Below the pieces are notes generated by a model. The model made no database searches, was not told the DNA's origin, and saw nothing but the letters and a program-made list of their open reading frames with translations. DNA of 64,000 nucleotides from Streptosporangiaceae bacterium NEAU-GS5 (lineage in GTDB: Bacteria > Actinomycetota > Actinomycetes > Streptosporangiales > Streptosporangiaceae), in contig JAGFNW010000021.1 in the NCBI GenBank assembly GCA_017592665.1, positions 1-64,000 of the forward strand, given 5' to 3'. Below, piece after piece: positions 32,799 through 40,218 of this stretch (positions within the stretch are counted from its first letter, which is position 1; each line of letters starts with the position of its first letter). The position numbers were made by a program, and so were the translations under genes.

Positions 32799-33560
32799 AT
32801 GTGCGACGGACACGACGGACAAGACGGGCACGGGGGCCACGGGGGCCACCACAGCCACGACGGGCACGACGGCCACGACGCGTGCGACCGTGACGGCCGC
32901 GACGCTTACGGCCATGACGTGTGCAGCCATGACGGGCACGGCCACGATGGCTATGACGCGTACGGCCATGACGGGCACGATGGCCGGGCTATCGGCGCCC
33001 CGGCTTTGCTGTCGCCCGTCGATGTGCGCACCAAAGTGTTCTCGACCGTGCGCCTCCGTGAGGGCTATGACCTGGCCGAGGTCGACGCCTTTCTCGGCCG
33101 GATAGAAGCGACGCTCGCGGCCTTGCACGCGCGCAATGCCGAATTGGCCGCCAGGATCGAGTCGCCGTCGACCGGACCGGCCACCGCCGCGGCGGCACGC
33201 CTCATGGCTCTCGCCCAGCAGGCCGCCGACGAGCTGATCGCCATGGCGCACGAGAAGGCGCGCGCCGTGGTCGAGGAGGCCGGGCACCACGCCGACGCCG
33301 TCCGCAGGGAACTGGCCGAACAGGCGGCCGCGTTCGAACGGCAGGTACGCGATCACCACACCCGCGACCCGCACGTGTTCCATCGTGATCACAGTCATCA
33401 GGTGCGGCAGAGCCTCGCCGTACAGGCCGCCTATCTGCACCACCTGATGACCGAGTTCGGCCAGTGCGGCTGTCCGTCCCCGATCGACGACGCCGACGGC
33501 CTCGTCCCGCAGCAGGCCGCCTGCCCGCCCGAACCGTCGGCGGACCGCCGGGCCGTCTGA
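32799..33560 (+). CDS. DivIVA-domain protein with His/Asp-rich tail
   Basis: This encodes 253 residues. The first about 62 are a low-complexity tail of GHDG-type repeats with 14 His, many Asp and 3 Cys, produced by about 12-base DNA repeats. A DivIVA domain follows (LSPVDVRTKVFSTVRLREGYDLAEVDAFLGRIEATL, about 70-110). A coiled-coil continues to about 190, and the C-terminus has more ligands (RDHHTRDPHVFHRDHSHQ, FGQCGC). DivIVA proteins sit at curved membranes and organise polar growth. The metal-binding tail suggests metal-dependent assembly or a metal store at the pole. That link is inferred from composition and from the ZIP transporter gene 15 bases downstream. Confidence 0.8.
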   Translation: MCDGHDGQDGHGGHGGHHSHDGHDGHDACDRDGRDAYGHDVCSHDGHGHDGYDAYGHDGHDGRAIGAPALLSPVDVRTKVFSTVRLREGYDLAEVDAFLGRIEATLAALHARNAELAARIESPSTGPATAAAARLMALAQQAADELIAMAHEKARAVVEEAGHHADAVRRELAEQAAAFERQVRDHHTRDPHVFHRDHSHQVRQSLAVQAAYLHHLMTEFGQCGCPSPIDDADGLVPQQAACPPEPSADRRAV

Positions 33561-33575
33561 CCACAGGAGATCACG

Positions 33576-34574
33576 TTGTCCCTCGTCGAGACCTGGCTGT
33601 CGGTGGCGCTCGTCTCCGCTTCGACGCTCGGCGGCGCGTGGCTCGCCCGGCGCCACTCCGAACGGGTGGCCGTCTGGCTGGCGATCGCCTCGGCCCTGAT
33701 GTTCGCCGTCGCCGTGTCCGACGTCCTGCCGGACGCCTGGTCGGACGCGCGGGCGGCCGACGTGTCGTCGTGGGTCGTCGTCGGCGCGGTGGTCGCCGGC
33801 TTCATCGTGGTCACCCTGCTCAGCCGGGAGGGCTGCGGCTGCGTGGTCGACGGCACCGGCCCGACGCCTGTCGGCCTGCACGCCCCTGGCCGCCACCGCC
33901 GCCTCAAGGAGGCCGCCGGGACCGCCCTGTTCGGCGGTCTCGGCACCGCCGTCGCCCTTTCCACACATCGCGCCATCGAAGGCGCCACGCTGGTGCTGAG
34001 CCTCTCGGTGGCCGTCGTCGCCGCCCTCGTCGTGCACTCGGCGAGCGAGGGACTCGCGCTCACCGCGCTTCTCGACCTCGCCGGGAAGCGGGCCCGCCGC
34101 TGGCTCGTGGCGGCCTGCCTGAGCCCCGCCGCGGGGGCCGCCGTGGCCGGCGTCTGGCCTCTTCCCGGCCGATCCGTCCCCGTCCTGCTCGCCGTCATGT
34201 GCGGCGCCCTCGCACGCACGGCCGTCGTGGGGCTGCGGGTGGCGGTGACCAAGCGCAAGGAAGGGCTCCTCACCCACCGTCACCTGATCGCCGCCGCGGG
34301 CATCGCGGTCGTCCTCGCCGCCGCCATGACGACCGTCCGTTCCGCGTACGGCGTGCGGCCCGCGCCCGCCACGATCCGGCACCCGGCGCAGCGCGCGCGG
34401 ACCGACCCGCCGCCTCTCGGCGCGCATCCGGTCATTCCGGCTCCGCCGAGCCGATCGGACGACCGCCCGAGGAGCACCACTCGCGGGCGTCACCAGCACA
34501 CGCGGCACCGCGGCGAGTCCTGCCTATCACCGTCGGACCACGTGCGCCGGCGTAGTCCGCAGACGGCCTGTTAG
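33576..34574 (+). CDS. ZIP-family metal transporter
   Basis: This encodes 332 residues with about eight membrane segments in the first 255. The ZIP metal-path motifs are visible: HRAIEGATL in one helix and HSASEGLAL in the next, as in ZupT. It should carry Zn2+ (possibly Fe2+ or Mn2+) across the cytoplasmic membrane. The charged C-terminal tail (about 260-332) includes GRHQHTRH. TTG start at 33576 follows AGGAGA by 5 bases. It is cotranscribed with the DivIVA-domain gene and overlaps the convergent secreted-protein gene by 4 bases. Confidence 0.82.
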   Translation: MSLVETWLSVALVSASTLGGAWLARRHSERVAVWLAIASALMFAVAVSDVLPDAWSDARAADVSSWVVVGAVVAGFIVVTLLSREGCGCVVDGTGPTPVGLHAPGRHRRLKEAAGTALFGGLGTAVALSTHRAIEGATLVLSLSVAVVAALVVHSASEGLALTALLDLAGKRARRWLVAACLSPAAGAAVAGVWPLPGRSVPVLLAVMCGALARTAVVGLRVAVTKRKEGLLTHRHLIAAAGIAVVLAAAMTTVRSAYGVRPAPATIRHPAQRARTDPPPLGAHPVIPAPPSRSDDRPRSTTRGRHQHTRHRGESCLSPSDHVRRRSPQTAC

Positions 34575-35152
34575 AGCGAGATGGTGGCGTACTGGGTCGC
34601 GGTCTGGCCGTTCTCGTCGCCCCGGTGCTCCCGGCCCGTCATGATCTCGTGGTCGGTCGGCCGCCGCCCCAGCAGATAGCGCTCAGGCCCGAAGCCGGTC
34701 CAATAGCGATCGATGAGGCGCACCTCTTGGCCTCGCCACGTCATCCGAGCGGAGATGTAGGTGGTGTTGCCGTTCTCGTCCCCCTGGTGCCACCGCCCGA
34801 CGATCGCCTGATCGGGGAAGGCGGGCGTGACATACCACGACTTGCTCTCCTTCACCGTGACGGCGTACGTGGCCGTCGACACCAGGACCCTTTCGTTGTC
34901 GATGAAGACCCTGGCGCAGATGTACGTCGTATTGCCGTTCTCGTCTCCGGAGTGCCACCGGGTGTACATCACCTCGTTGGCAGGACAGTTGAACGTGCTG
35001 TTCGATTCGCGGACGACCGCCGTGTATCCCTGGATCACATCGATGATGTGTCCATTGACGACGGTCGCGGAAGCGGGGGCGGGGGGAGTGACCGCCACCG
35101 TCGCCGCCGCCGCGGCAATGGAACCGAATATGGCCGCCGTGTGTTTCTTCAT
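34571..35152 (-). CDS. Secreted protein with triplicated GDENG motif
   Basis: This encodes 193 residues. A Sec signal peptide (KKHTAAIFGSIAAAAATVAV, cleavage near ASA) leads a mature chain of three similar units, each containing R(W/E)H(S/Q/R)GDENGxT followed by an aromatic beta strand (TTYICARVFID, TTYISARMTW, ATQYATISL). The regular spacing (about 55 residues) suggests a beta-rich domain with three equivalent acidic sites, perhaps calcium- or sugar-binding. I recognise no named family. ATG at 35152 is chosen because the signal peptide begins there. Confidence 0.78.
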   Translation of the reverse strand: MKKHTAAIFGSIAAAAATVAVTPPAPASATVVNGHIIDVIQGYTAVVRESNSTFNCPANEVMYTRWHSGDENGNTTYICARVFIDNERVLVSTATYAVTVKESKSWYVTPAFPDQAIVGRWHQGDENGNTTYISARMTWRGQEVRLIDRYWTGFGPERYLLGRRPTDHEIMTGREHRGDENGQTATQYATISL

Positions 35153-35301
35153 TTCATCGCCTCGAGCTGATTTCCTTCGCCGCAACCTGTTTGCGAACTG
35201 AGGGAAACTGTCGCGGGCGCCCCTTGGGATGGACCTGGGGATCACTTGCAACGCTCTTGGCGCCGGCCGGAGGACCAGCCCTCCGGCCCGTGGCCGCGTG
35301 G

Positions 35302-35526
35302 TCAGCCGGCGTTGCCCGCGGCGAGGGCCTTGACGTCGGCGGTGGACACCGGCTGTCCGCCGATCCCCCAGTCGCCGCTCTTGACCTCCTCGACGATGAC
35401 CCACGTCACCGGGCGCATGTTCTCGCCCTCGACATTGACCATGGCCTCGGTCAGGTTCTTCACGATCTCGGCCTTCTGGTCGTCGCTGAATACGCCTTCA
35501 ATTACCTTCACATTGATAAGAGGCAT
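35302..35526 (-). CDS. 4-oxalocrotonate tautomerase family protein
   Basis: This encodes 74 residues. After Met removal the N-terminus is Pro-Leu-Ile (PLINVKVIEGVFSDDQK), the catalytic Pro-1 of the tautomerase superfamily. The length and beta-alpha-beta pattern fit 4-OT subunits, which form hexamers. It may tautomerise a dienol or act on a halogenated acid; no catabolic pathway genes adjoin. It is a separate transcript from the secreted protein gene. Confidence 0.87.
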   Translation of the reverse strand: MPLINVKVIEGVFSDDQKAEIVKNLTEAMVNVEGENMRPVTWVIVEEVKSGDWGIGGQPVSTADVKALAAGNAG

Positions 35527-35665
35527 TGGTCTCCCCGTTCGTTTCGGAAGTGTCGGAAGTGAACTTGCCGTGTGGTCAACGCTAGGAGGGTCGATCGGGG
35601 TCCGCCATCGGGTGAAGTACGGATGCGCCGCCGTGCCGTCCGCCCTGCTGGGAGGCCAACGGCGG

Positions 35666-35697
35666 CCCCGGCATCCGGCAAACCACGGATGCCGGGG
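35666..35697. other. Perfect 12-bp hairpin between divergent genes
   Basis: CCCCGGCATCCG (35666-35677) pairs perfectly with 35686-35697 around an 8-base loop. Both neighbouring genes point away from it, so it is not a simple end-of-gene terminator. It lies 60 bases upstream of the NTF2-like gene, and may be a leader attenuator or mark an unseen small transcript. Confidence 0.5.
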
Positions 35698-35756
35698 AGG
35701 GTGGGCGGCCGGGCGCGTGGGGTAGGTGTCGCATTGAGTCAGGGGGAGGAACGGCC

Positions 35757-36185
35757 GTGGGAAACGCGATGGCGCGAGTCGATCGCTTCTTCGAGGCTGT
35801 CAACGCCCAGGATCTGGATGCGGTGGCCGGCTGCTGCGCCGCCGACGTCTTCCTGCGAACGCCCTCGGGGCAGGCCGACGATCGCGACGAGGCCCTGTAT
35901 TTCCACCAGGTCATCTGGGACGCGTTTCCCGATCAGCGTTTCACCATCGACAAGGCCATTACGCAGGACACCGACGTCGTCGTGGCAGTGACGATCACTG
36001 GTACGCACGAGGGGCCGCTGCTGCTGGCCGGAGGCAGCGTCATGGCGCCGACGGGCCGGCGGATGAGCCTCAGCGCCTGCTGGACGTTCTGCGTGGAGGA
36101 CGACCTGATCATGAGCCATCAGCTCTACTGGGATCAGCTGGAGCTGTACGCCGAGTTGGGCATCGCCCTGCCCGACGTCTCGTGA
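35757..36185 (+). CDS. SnoaL/NTF2-like protein
   Basis: This encodes 142 residues of the NTF2-like (ketosteroid isomerase/SnoaL) fold: an N-terminal helix (VDRFFEAVNAQDLDAVAGCC) followed by beta strands (VVVAVTITGTHEG, MSLSACWTFCVEDDLIM). Members act as small cyclases, isomerases or hydrolases. No substrate clue is available here. GTG start at 35757 follows GGGGGAGGA. A strong hairpin lies in its leader. Confidence 0.8.
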   Translation: MGNAMARVDRFFEAVNAQDLDAVAGCCAADVFLRTPSGQADDRDEALYFHQVIWDAFPDQRFTIDKAITQDTDVVVAVTITGTHEGPLLLAGGSVMAPTGRRMSLSACWTFCVEDDLIMSHQLYWDQLELYAELGIALPDVS

Positions 36186-36292
36186 AAGGTTCACTGGGCT
36201 TGATCGGTGAATCGCCGGTCCGGCGGGCCGGGCCGGGTCGGGCGCGCGGGTGATTTTGGACAGCCGAGACGGCCCTTTGTTACGAACGCAGC

Positions 36293-36685
36293 ATGAACCG
36301 ACTCGGGAACCATTCGAAATGGATCAAGGCGGCTCTATCCTCGTTCGCGCTCACAGCGCTCGCCTTCGCGACGACCCCGCCCCCGGCGGGCGCGAGCACC
36401 GCGGCCCTGCCCACGCAGTGCCCCTTCACCCAGACCATCTGCCTCTACGACGGCCCTGGCTTCACCGGCGCCCGATTCACCCTCACCGGATCGAACACCT
36501 GCGTCGACCTCGTCTCGCACGGCTGGGGCGGCGGCCGGGCCAAGTCGGCGATCAACACCAGGAGCACGGTCGTAGTGCTGTGGGCATCGACCGGATGCGC
36601 CTCCGGCGGGCCGTTCCAGTACATCTTCCCCAACGAATTCCGCTCCCCGCTCGGCTTGTCCGCGAACAGCGTCCAGCTGCAATGA
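36293..36685 (+). CDS. Secreted peptidase-inhibitor I36-like protein
   Basis: This encodes 130 residues. A signal peptide (about 1-35, KAALSSFALTALAFA, cleavage near AGAS) is followed by a crystallin/I36-type domain (CPFTQTICLYDGPGFTGARFTL, then LVSHGWGGGRAKSAIN) with four Cys for disulfides. The family includes actinobacterial protease inhibitors (SMI-like) and beta/gamma-crystallin-like proteins. The role is probably protection of the cell surface or extracellular protease control. It is monocistronic; the next gene follows in 28 bases. Confidence 0.8.
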   Translation: MNRLGNHSKWIKAALSSFALTALAFATTPPPAGASTAALPTQCPFTQTICLYDGPGFTGARFTLTGSNTCVDLVSHGWGGGRAKSAINTRSTVVVLWASTGCASGGPFQYIFPNEFRSPLGLSANSVQLQ

Positions 36686-36713
36686 CCCCTGCGACGCGCC
36701 GGACCGGCACTAT

Positions 36714-37949
36714 ATGGGGATGCGAAACCGGGCTCGATTAGCCGTGGTCGTGGTCGCTCTCGCCGGGCTGGCGGCCTGTGGCCACCGGCCCGCCGGAAAC
36801 GTCGGCACGTGGTCGCCCGAACCGACGGTGAGCCGGGTGGCGGCGCCATCGCCGCCGCCATCCGGCGCATGCCTGATGACGGCGACCGCGGTGCCCCGAC
36901 CGTGGCCGACGGCCGCGGGAAGCCCGTGGAGCATGCTGGTCTACAACACGTTCCCGTCCTCCGACGAGCTGAACGACGTGGTCGCGCTTGCCGATGGCAC
37001 GGCCTGGGCCGTCGGCGGGCGGTTCGAGGTGGGGCCCGGACCGGCGTGCGGCGCGGCGAAGACCCGGCGAGCCCTGGTCGAGCGCTGGGACGGCAGCCGC
37101 TGGCAGGAGATGGCCGCACCGGACGGGGCGGACGAGTTCCACGCGGTGGCCGCCTCGTCCGGGGACGACGTGTGGGCCTTCGGCCTCTGCGGCACGCAGC
37201 CGTGTGACGCGCACTGGGACGGCCGGAGCTGGACCATCGACGCCCAGGGCGACCAACCCGTGACCGACGCCGTGGCGTCGGGCGGCGGTCAGGTGTGGGC
37301 CGTACAGACGAAACAGGCACGGCGGTGGGATGGGCGGCGCTGGCAGATGACGACGCCGCCGTTCGAGGTCGAGGCGATCACGGCGGGGCATGCGCCCGGC
37401 GAGGTGTGGGCGGTCGGCGCGGTCCATTCGGGCGACACGGTCAGCGCCGCCGCCGCGCGATGGAATGGCGCGAGCTGGACGACGACGCCGCTGCCGGTGC
37501 TACCGCGGGTGAAAGCCGATCAGCAGGTCGTGTTGCACGAGGTGGCGGCCGCAGGCAGTACGGATATCTGGGCGCGGGGCCTGATCTCCTGGGATTGCGA
37601 CGAGGACTGCGGCGGCATGCCGTTGCTGGTCATGCACTGGAACGGCGCCGAATGGAGCTATGCGCTGCAGCATGGCATGTCGCCCACCCGGGTGTCCGCG
37701 ATCGACGTAAGCCGGTGGACGGGCCTGTGGCAGGCCGGAGGCGGCTCGATGAGCCTGTATCTGACCGATGGCCGCTGGGTGAGCGCCGCGCTTCCCCGGG
37801 ACCGGCAGCGCGACACGTTCGTCAAAAGCCTGGCCATGCAGCCCGGCGCCGCCCGAATGTGGGTCGTCGGATTCGTCGCGCCCGAAGCCGACGAGGCGGG
37901 CGAAGACCCATCCTCCAACAGCGTCATCTGGACGTCGCTCCTGAAGTGA
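36714..37949 (+). CDS. Lipoprotein with beta-propeller-like repeats
   Basis: This encodes 411 residues. The lipobox LAACG ends the signal sequence (Cys about residue 23). The mature chain carries repeating blades with W-G/W-A signatures (VVALADGTAWAVGGRFEV, AASSGDDVWAFGLCG, VASGGGQVWAVQTK, AAAGSTDIWARGLI), consistent with a six- or seven-bladed propeller. It is a surface-anchored protein, possibly ligand-binding. No enzymatic motif is seen. ATG at 36714 or 36720 may be used. Confidence 0.78.
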   Translation: MGMRNRARLAVVVVALAGLAACGHRPAGNVGTWSPEPTVSRVAAPSPPPSGACLMTATAVPRPWPTAAGSPWSMLVYNTFPSSDELNDVVALADGTAWAVGGRFEVGPGPACGAAKTRRALVERWDGSRWQEMAAPDGADEFHAVAASSGDDVWAFGLCGTQPCDAHWDGRSWTIDAQGDQPVTDAVASGGGQVWAVQTKQARRWDGRRWQMTTPPFEVEAITAGHAPGEVWAVGAVHSGDTVSAAAARWNGASWTTTPLPVLPRVKADQQVVLHEVAAAGSTDIWARGLISWDCDEDCGGMPLLVMHWNGAEWSYALQHGMSPTRVSAIDVSRWTGLWQAGGGSMSLYLTDGRWVSAALPRDRQRDTFVKSLAMQPGAARMWVVGFVAPEADEAGEDPSSNSVIWTSLLK

Positions 37950-38053
37950 CCTACGGCCACGCCCAATGTGGGACCAACGACCCTGGTGGCGCGCCTCGCG
38001 CCGGGATGAGGCTGGAAACCAGACGAGGTGACGCGACCCGCCGGGGGGGCATC

Positions 38054-39046
38054 ATGAACAGCACGAAGGACACCCTGACCAGCGTGCTCGAGAGCGCCGT
38101 GTGGGCGCCGTCGGTGCACAACACCCAGCCGTGGGCCTTCACGCTCCACGGCGACGAGATCGAGCTTCGCATGGACACCGACCGCAGGCTGCGGGTCAGC
38201 GACCCCACCGGGCGCGAGCTCGTCATCAGCTGCGGCGCGGCCCTGTTCAACCTGCGCCTGGCCGTACGCCGGCTGGGCCGCGAGCCGGAGGTCTCGCTCC
38301 TGCCCGACCCGGACCGGCCCGCGGTCCTGGCCCGGGTGCGGCTGGGCGGACACCACGAGACCGACGAGCACACCAGGCTCCTGTACGCCGAGATCGAGCG
38401 GCGGCGCACCCACCGCGGCGCGTTCACGGACGCCGGCGTTCCCGAGCGGCTGGTCGACGCCTTCGTCCACCAGGCGCCCGCCGAGGGGGCACGCCTGATC
38501 ATCGTCAAACCCGGCGCCGACCACCGCGTGATCGCCGGACTCACCCAGGCCGCTCAGGATCGCCAGACCGAGGATCGGCTCTCGTCCCTGGAGTTGCGCC
38601 GCTGGTCGACGCCGCCGGGCAGCACGCGGCGCGAGGGGGTCGGCCCGGGCGCCTATCCGGCGGAGACGGAGCGGACCTCGCCGCACTTCGCGCAGCGCGA
38701 CTTCGCCCAGGGCCACCCGTGGGGGATGGAGCCGGCCGATTCGATTCAACGTTCGCCGGGGCTGGTCGCGCTGCTCACCACCGTGAGCGACGGCAGGCCG
38801 GAGTGGCTCGCCGCCGGGCAGGCCCTGCAGCGCATCCTGCTGCACGCCTCCGCGTACGGCGTCAGCGCCGCCTTCCACACGCAGGCGCTGGAGTTCCCGC
38901 ACCTACGGGCCTTCCTGCGGGAGGAGCTCTGCGCGGGCGAGCACCCGCAGATGATCATGCGCCTCGGCGTCGCCCTCACCGAGGGCATCTCCAGCCGCCG
39001 GCCCGTGCCTCTAGAGGAGACGGGCGGGCTGTCCGGGCTGGAATAG
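38054..39046 (+). CDS. Acg-family nitroreductase-like flavoprotein
   Basis: This encodes 330 residues of the Acg branch of the nitroreductase superfamily. The N-terminus WAPSVHNTQPWAF matches the FMN-site signature, the chain is a duplicated nitroreductase fold, and the C-terminus ends LGVALTEG-like. Acg proteins are dormancy/hypoxia-induced in mycobacteria and are thought to sequester FMN. ATG 38054 follows the purine run GGGGGGGC. Its 3' end overlaps the convergent VOC gene by 36 bases. Confidence 0.87.
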   Translation: MNSTKDTLTSVLESAVWAPSVHNTQPWAFTLHGDEIELRMDTDRRLRVSDPTGRELVISCGAALFNLRLAVRRLGREPEVSLLPDPDRPAVLARVRLGGHHETDEHTRLLYAEIERRRTHRGAFTDAGVPERLVDAFVHQAPAEGARLIIVKPGADHRVIAGLTQAAQDRQTEDRLSSLELRRWSTPPGSTRREGVGPGAYPAETERTSPHFAQRDFAQGHPWGMEPADSIQRSPGLVALLTTVSDGRPEWLAAGQALQRILLHASAYGVSAAFHTQALEFPHLRAFLREELCAGEHPQMIMRLGVALTEGISSRRPVPLEETGGLSGLE

Positions 39047-39409
39047 CTCGACCAGGTTGCCGGCGGGGTCGGCGAGCAGGATCTGGCGCCCGCCCGGGCC
39101 GGAGACGAGGTCGCTGCGGAAGCCGAGCCCGGCGTCCCGAAGCCGGGCGATCTCGGCGTCGAGATCGTCGACGATGAGATGGATCCGGTTCCGGCCGGCG
39201 GTGGCGGCGTCGGCGGGGGTGGCGCGGGCGCCGGAGCTGGCCGGTCCGGACAGCAGCAGGCGCAGCGGGCCGCGGATCACCTCGGCGAACCCGGGAACGG
39301 CGTTGATCCCCAGGGTGAAGCCGAGATGGGCGGTGTAGAAGTCGATGGCGGCCTGGACGTCGTCGACCAGGTAGCGGACGCCGGCGAGACGGTCGGGGGC
39401 GGCGGTCAT
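39011..39409 (-). CDS. VOC-family (glyoxalase-like) protein
   Basis: This encodes 132 residues, two beta-alpha-beta-beta-beta units typical of vicinal oxygen chelate proteins: YLVDDVQAAIDFYTAHLGF and IHLIVDDLDAEIARLRDAG, ending QILLADPAGNLVELFQP. The likely metal ligands (His in NRIHLIV, Glu in LVELFQP) are present. Such proteins include glyoxalases, dioxygenases and antibiotic- or organoarsenical-binding proteins. It overlaps by ATGA the ArsR-phosphatase fusion gene, which hints at an arsenic-related role. Confidence 0.85.
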   Translation of the reverse strand: MTAAPDRLAGVRYLVDDVQAAIDFYTAHLGFTLGINAVPGFAEVIRGPLRLLLSGPASSGARATPADAATAGRNRIHLIVDDLDAEIARLRDAGLGFRSDLVSGPGGRQILLADPAGNLVELFQPGQPARLL

Positions 39410-40167
39410 GGGTCAACCTCCTGGAACGCGGGTGTGGCGAGCATGGGCATCAGGTGACGGATCCGGGTGTCGATCTCTCTGGCGACGCCGATGAAGGCCG
39501 GTAGGTCGCCCTCGGCGGCCGGGTCGGGAATGCTCCAGTGGATCGGCCTGCTATCGCCGAACTCCGGGCAGACCTCGCGGACCTTGTCGCACAAGGTGAT
39601 CACGTAGTCGAACCGCCGATCGGCCACCGTGTCGAGGTGCCGTGGCCGTTGGCCGTCGATGTCGACGCCGAACTCCTCACGTAGCACCTGGACCGCGTGA
39701 GGATGGATGTGCTCCTTGGGATGGCTGCCGGCGCTGGTCACCTCGATCTGGCCGCCGCGGTGGCGGAGCAGGGCCTCGGCCATCGGGGAGCGGGAGCTGT
39801 TGCCGGTGCAGGCGAACAGCACCGAGACCCGGCCTGTCCGATCGATGGGCGGGGCGGGCGGGGGGGATCCGAGGTTCAGCGCGGGGTGCAGGGCCGATCC
39901 CACCGTGGTCAGGGCGTGGGCGCAGCGATCCAGGTCGAGGTGGTAGTAGCCGTCTCGGGCGTCGAAACTGCTGCGCCGTACGGTCACCAGGCCGCCGCCG
40001 CGCAGCAGCCGCAGGTGATAGGAGACAAGATTCTGCGGTTCACCCACTCGCTCGGTCAGCTCGCGCACCCGATAGTCGCCACCGGCCAGCTCGGTCAGCA
40101 GCCGCCAGCGCAGCGGGTGGGCGGCCATCCGCACGAACAGCGGGGCGGCTTGACTCGACGGCGCCAT
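39406..40167 (-). CDS. ArsR repressor fused to LMW phosphatase/arsenate reductase
   Basis: This encodes 253 residues. Residues about 1-100 are an ArsR winged helix (HPLRWRLLTELAGGDYRVRE, EPQNLVSYHLRLLRGGGLVTVRR). Residues about 115-245 are a low-molecular-weight phosphatase/arsenate reductase with the CX5R loop (VLFACTGNSSRSPMAEALLR), plus a conserved DP motif in IPDPAAEGD. The fusion joins sensing with a redox/phosphatase activity. ATG 40167 is chosen; 40182 is an alternative inside the operator. It is coupled to the VOC gene and divergent from a permease, with an ArsR-type operator between. Confidence 0.88.
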   Translation of the reverse strand: MAPSSQAAPLFVRMAAHPLRWRLLTELAGGDYRVRELTERVGEPQNLVSYHLRLLRGGGLVTVRRSSFDARDGYYHLDLDRCAHALTTVGSALHPALNLGSPPPAPPIDRTGRVSVLFACTGNSSRSPMAEALLRHRGGQIEVTSAGSHPKEHIHPHAVQVLREEFGVDIDGQRPRHLDTVADRRFDYVITLCDKVREVCPEFGDSRPIHWSIPDPAAEGDLPAFIGVAREIDTRIRHLMPMLATPAFQEVDP

Positions 40168-40179
40168 CCATCGACGATA

Positions 40180-40197
40180 CATCAAAATGATTTGATG
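40180..40197. promoter_or_regulatory. ArsR operator shared by divergent genes
   Basis: CATCAAA (40180-40186) and TTTGATG (40191-40197) form perfect 7-base arms around ATGA, in an AT-rich island between the ArsR-phosphatase fusion and the permease. This resembles ArsR/SmtB operators (ATCAA-N-TTGAT style). It would repress both genes. Confidence 0.7.
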
Positions 40198-40218
40198 GAT
40201 TATCCGGGGGAGGCCGTC

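Noticed and set aside
32713-33105. Thr/Ala-rich frame overlapping the His-rich DivIVA tail
   Set aside because: It is a repeat-driven shadow in another frame with no continuation, while the DivIVA frame leads into a conserved domain.
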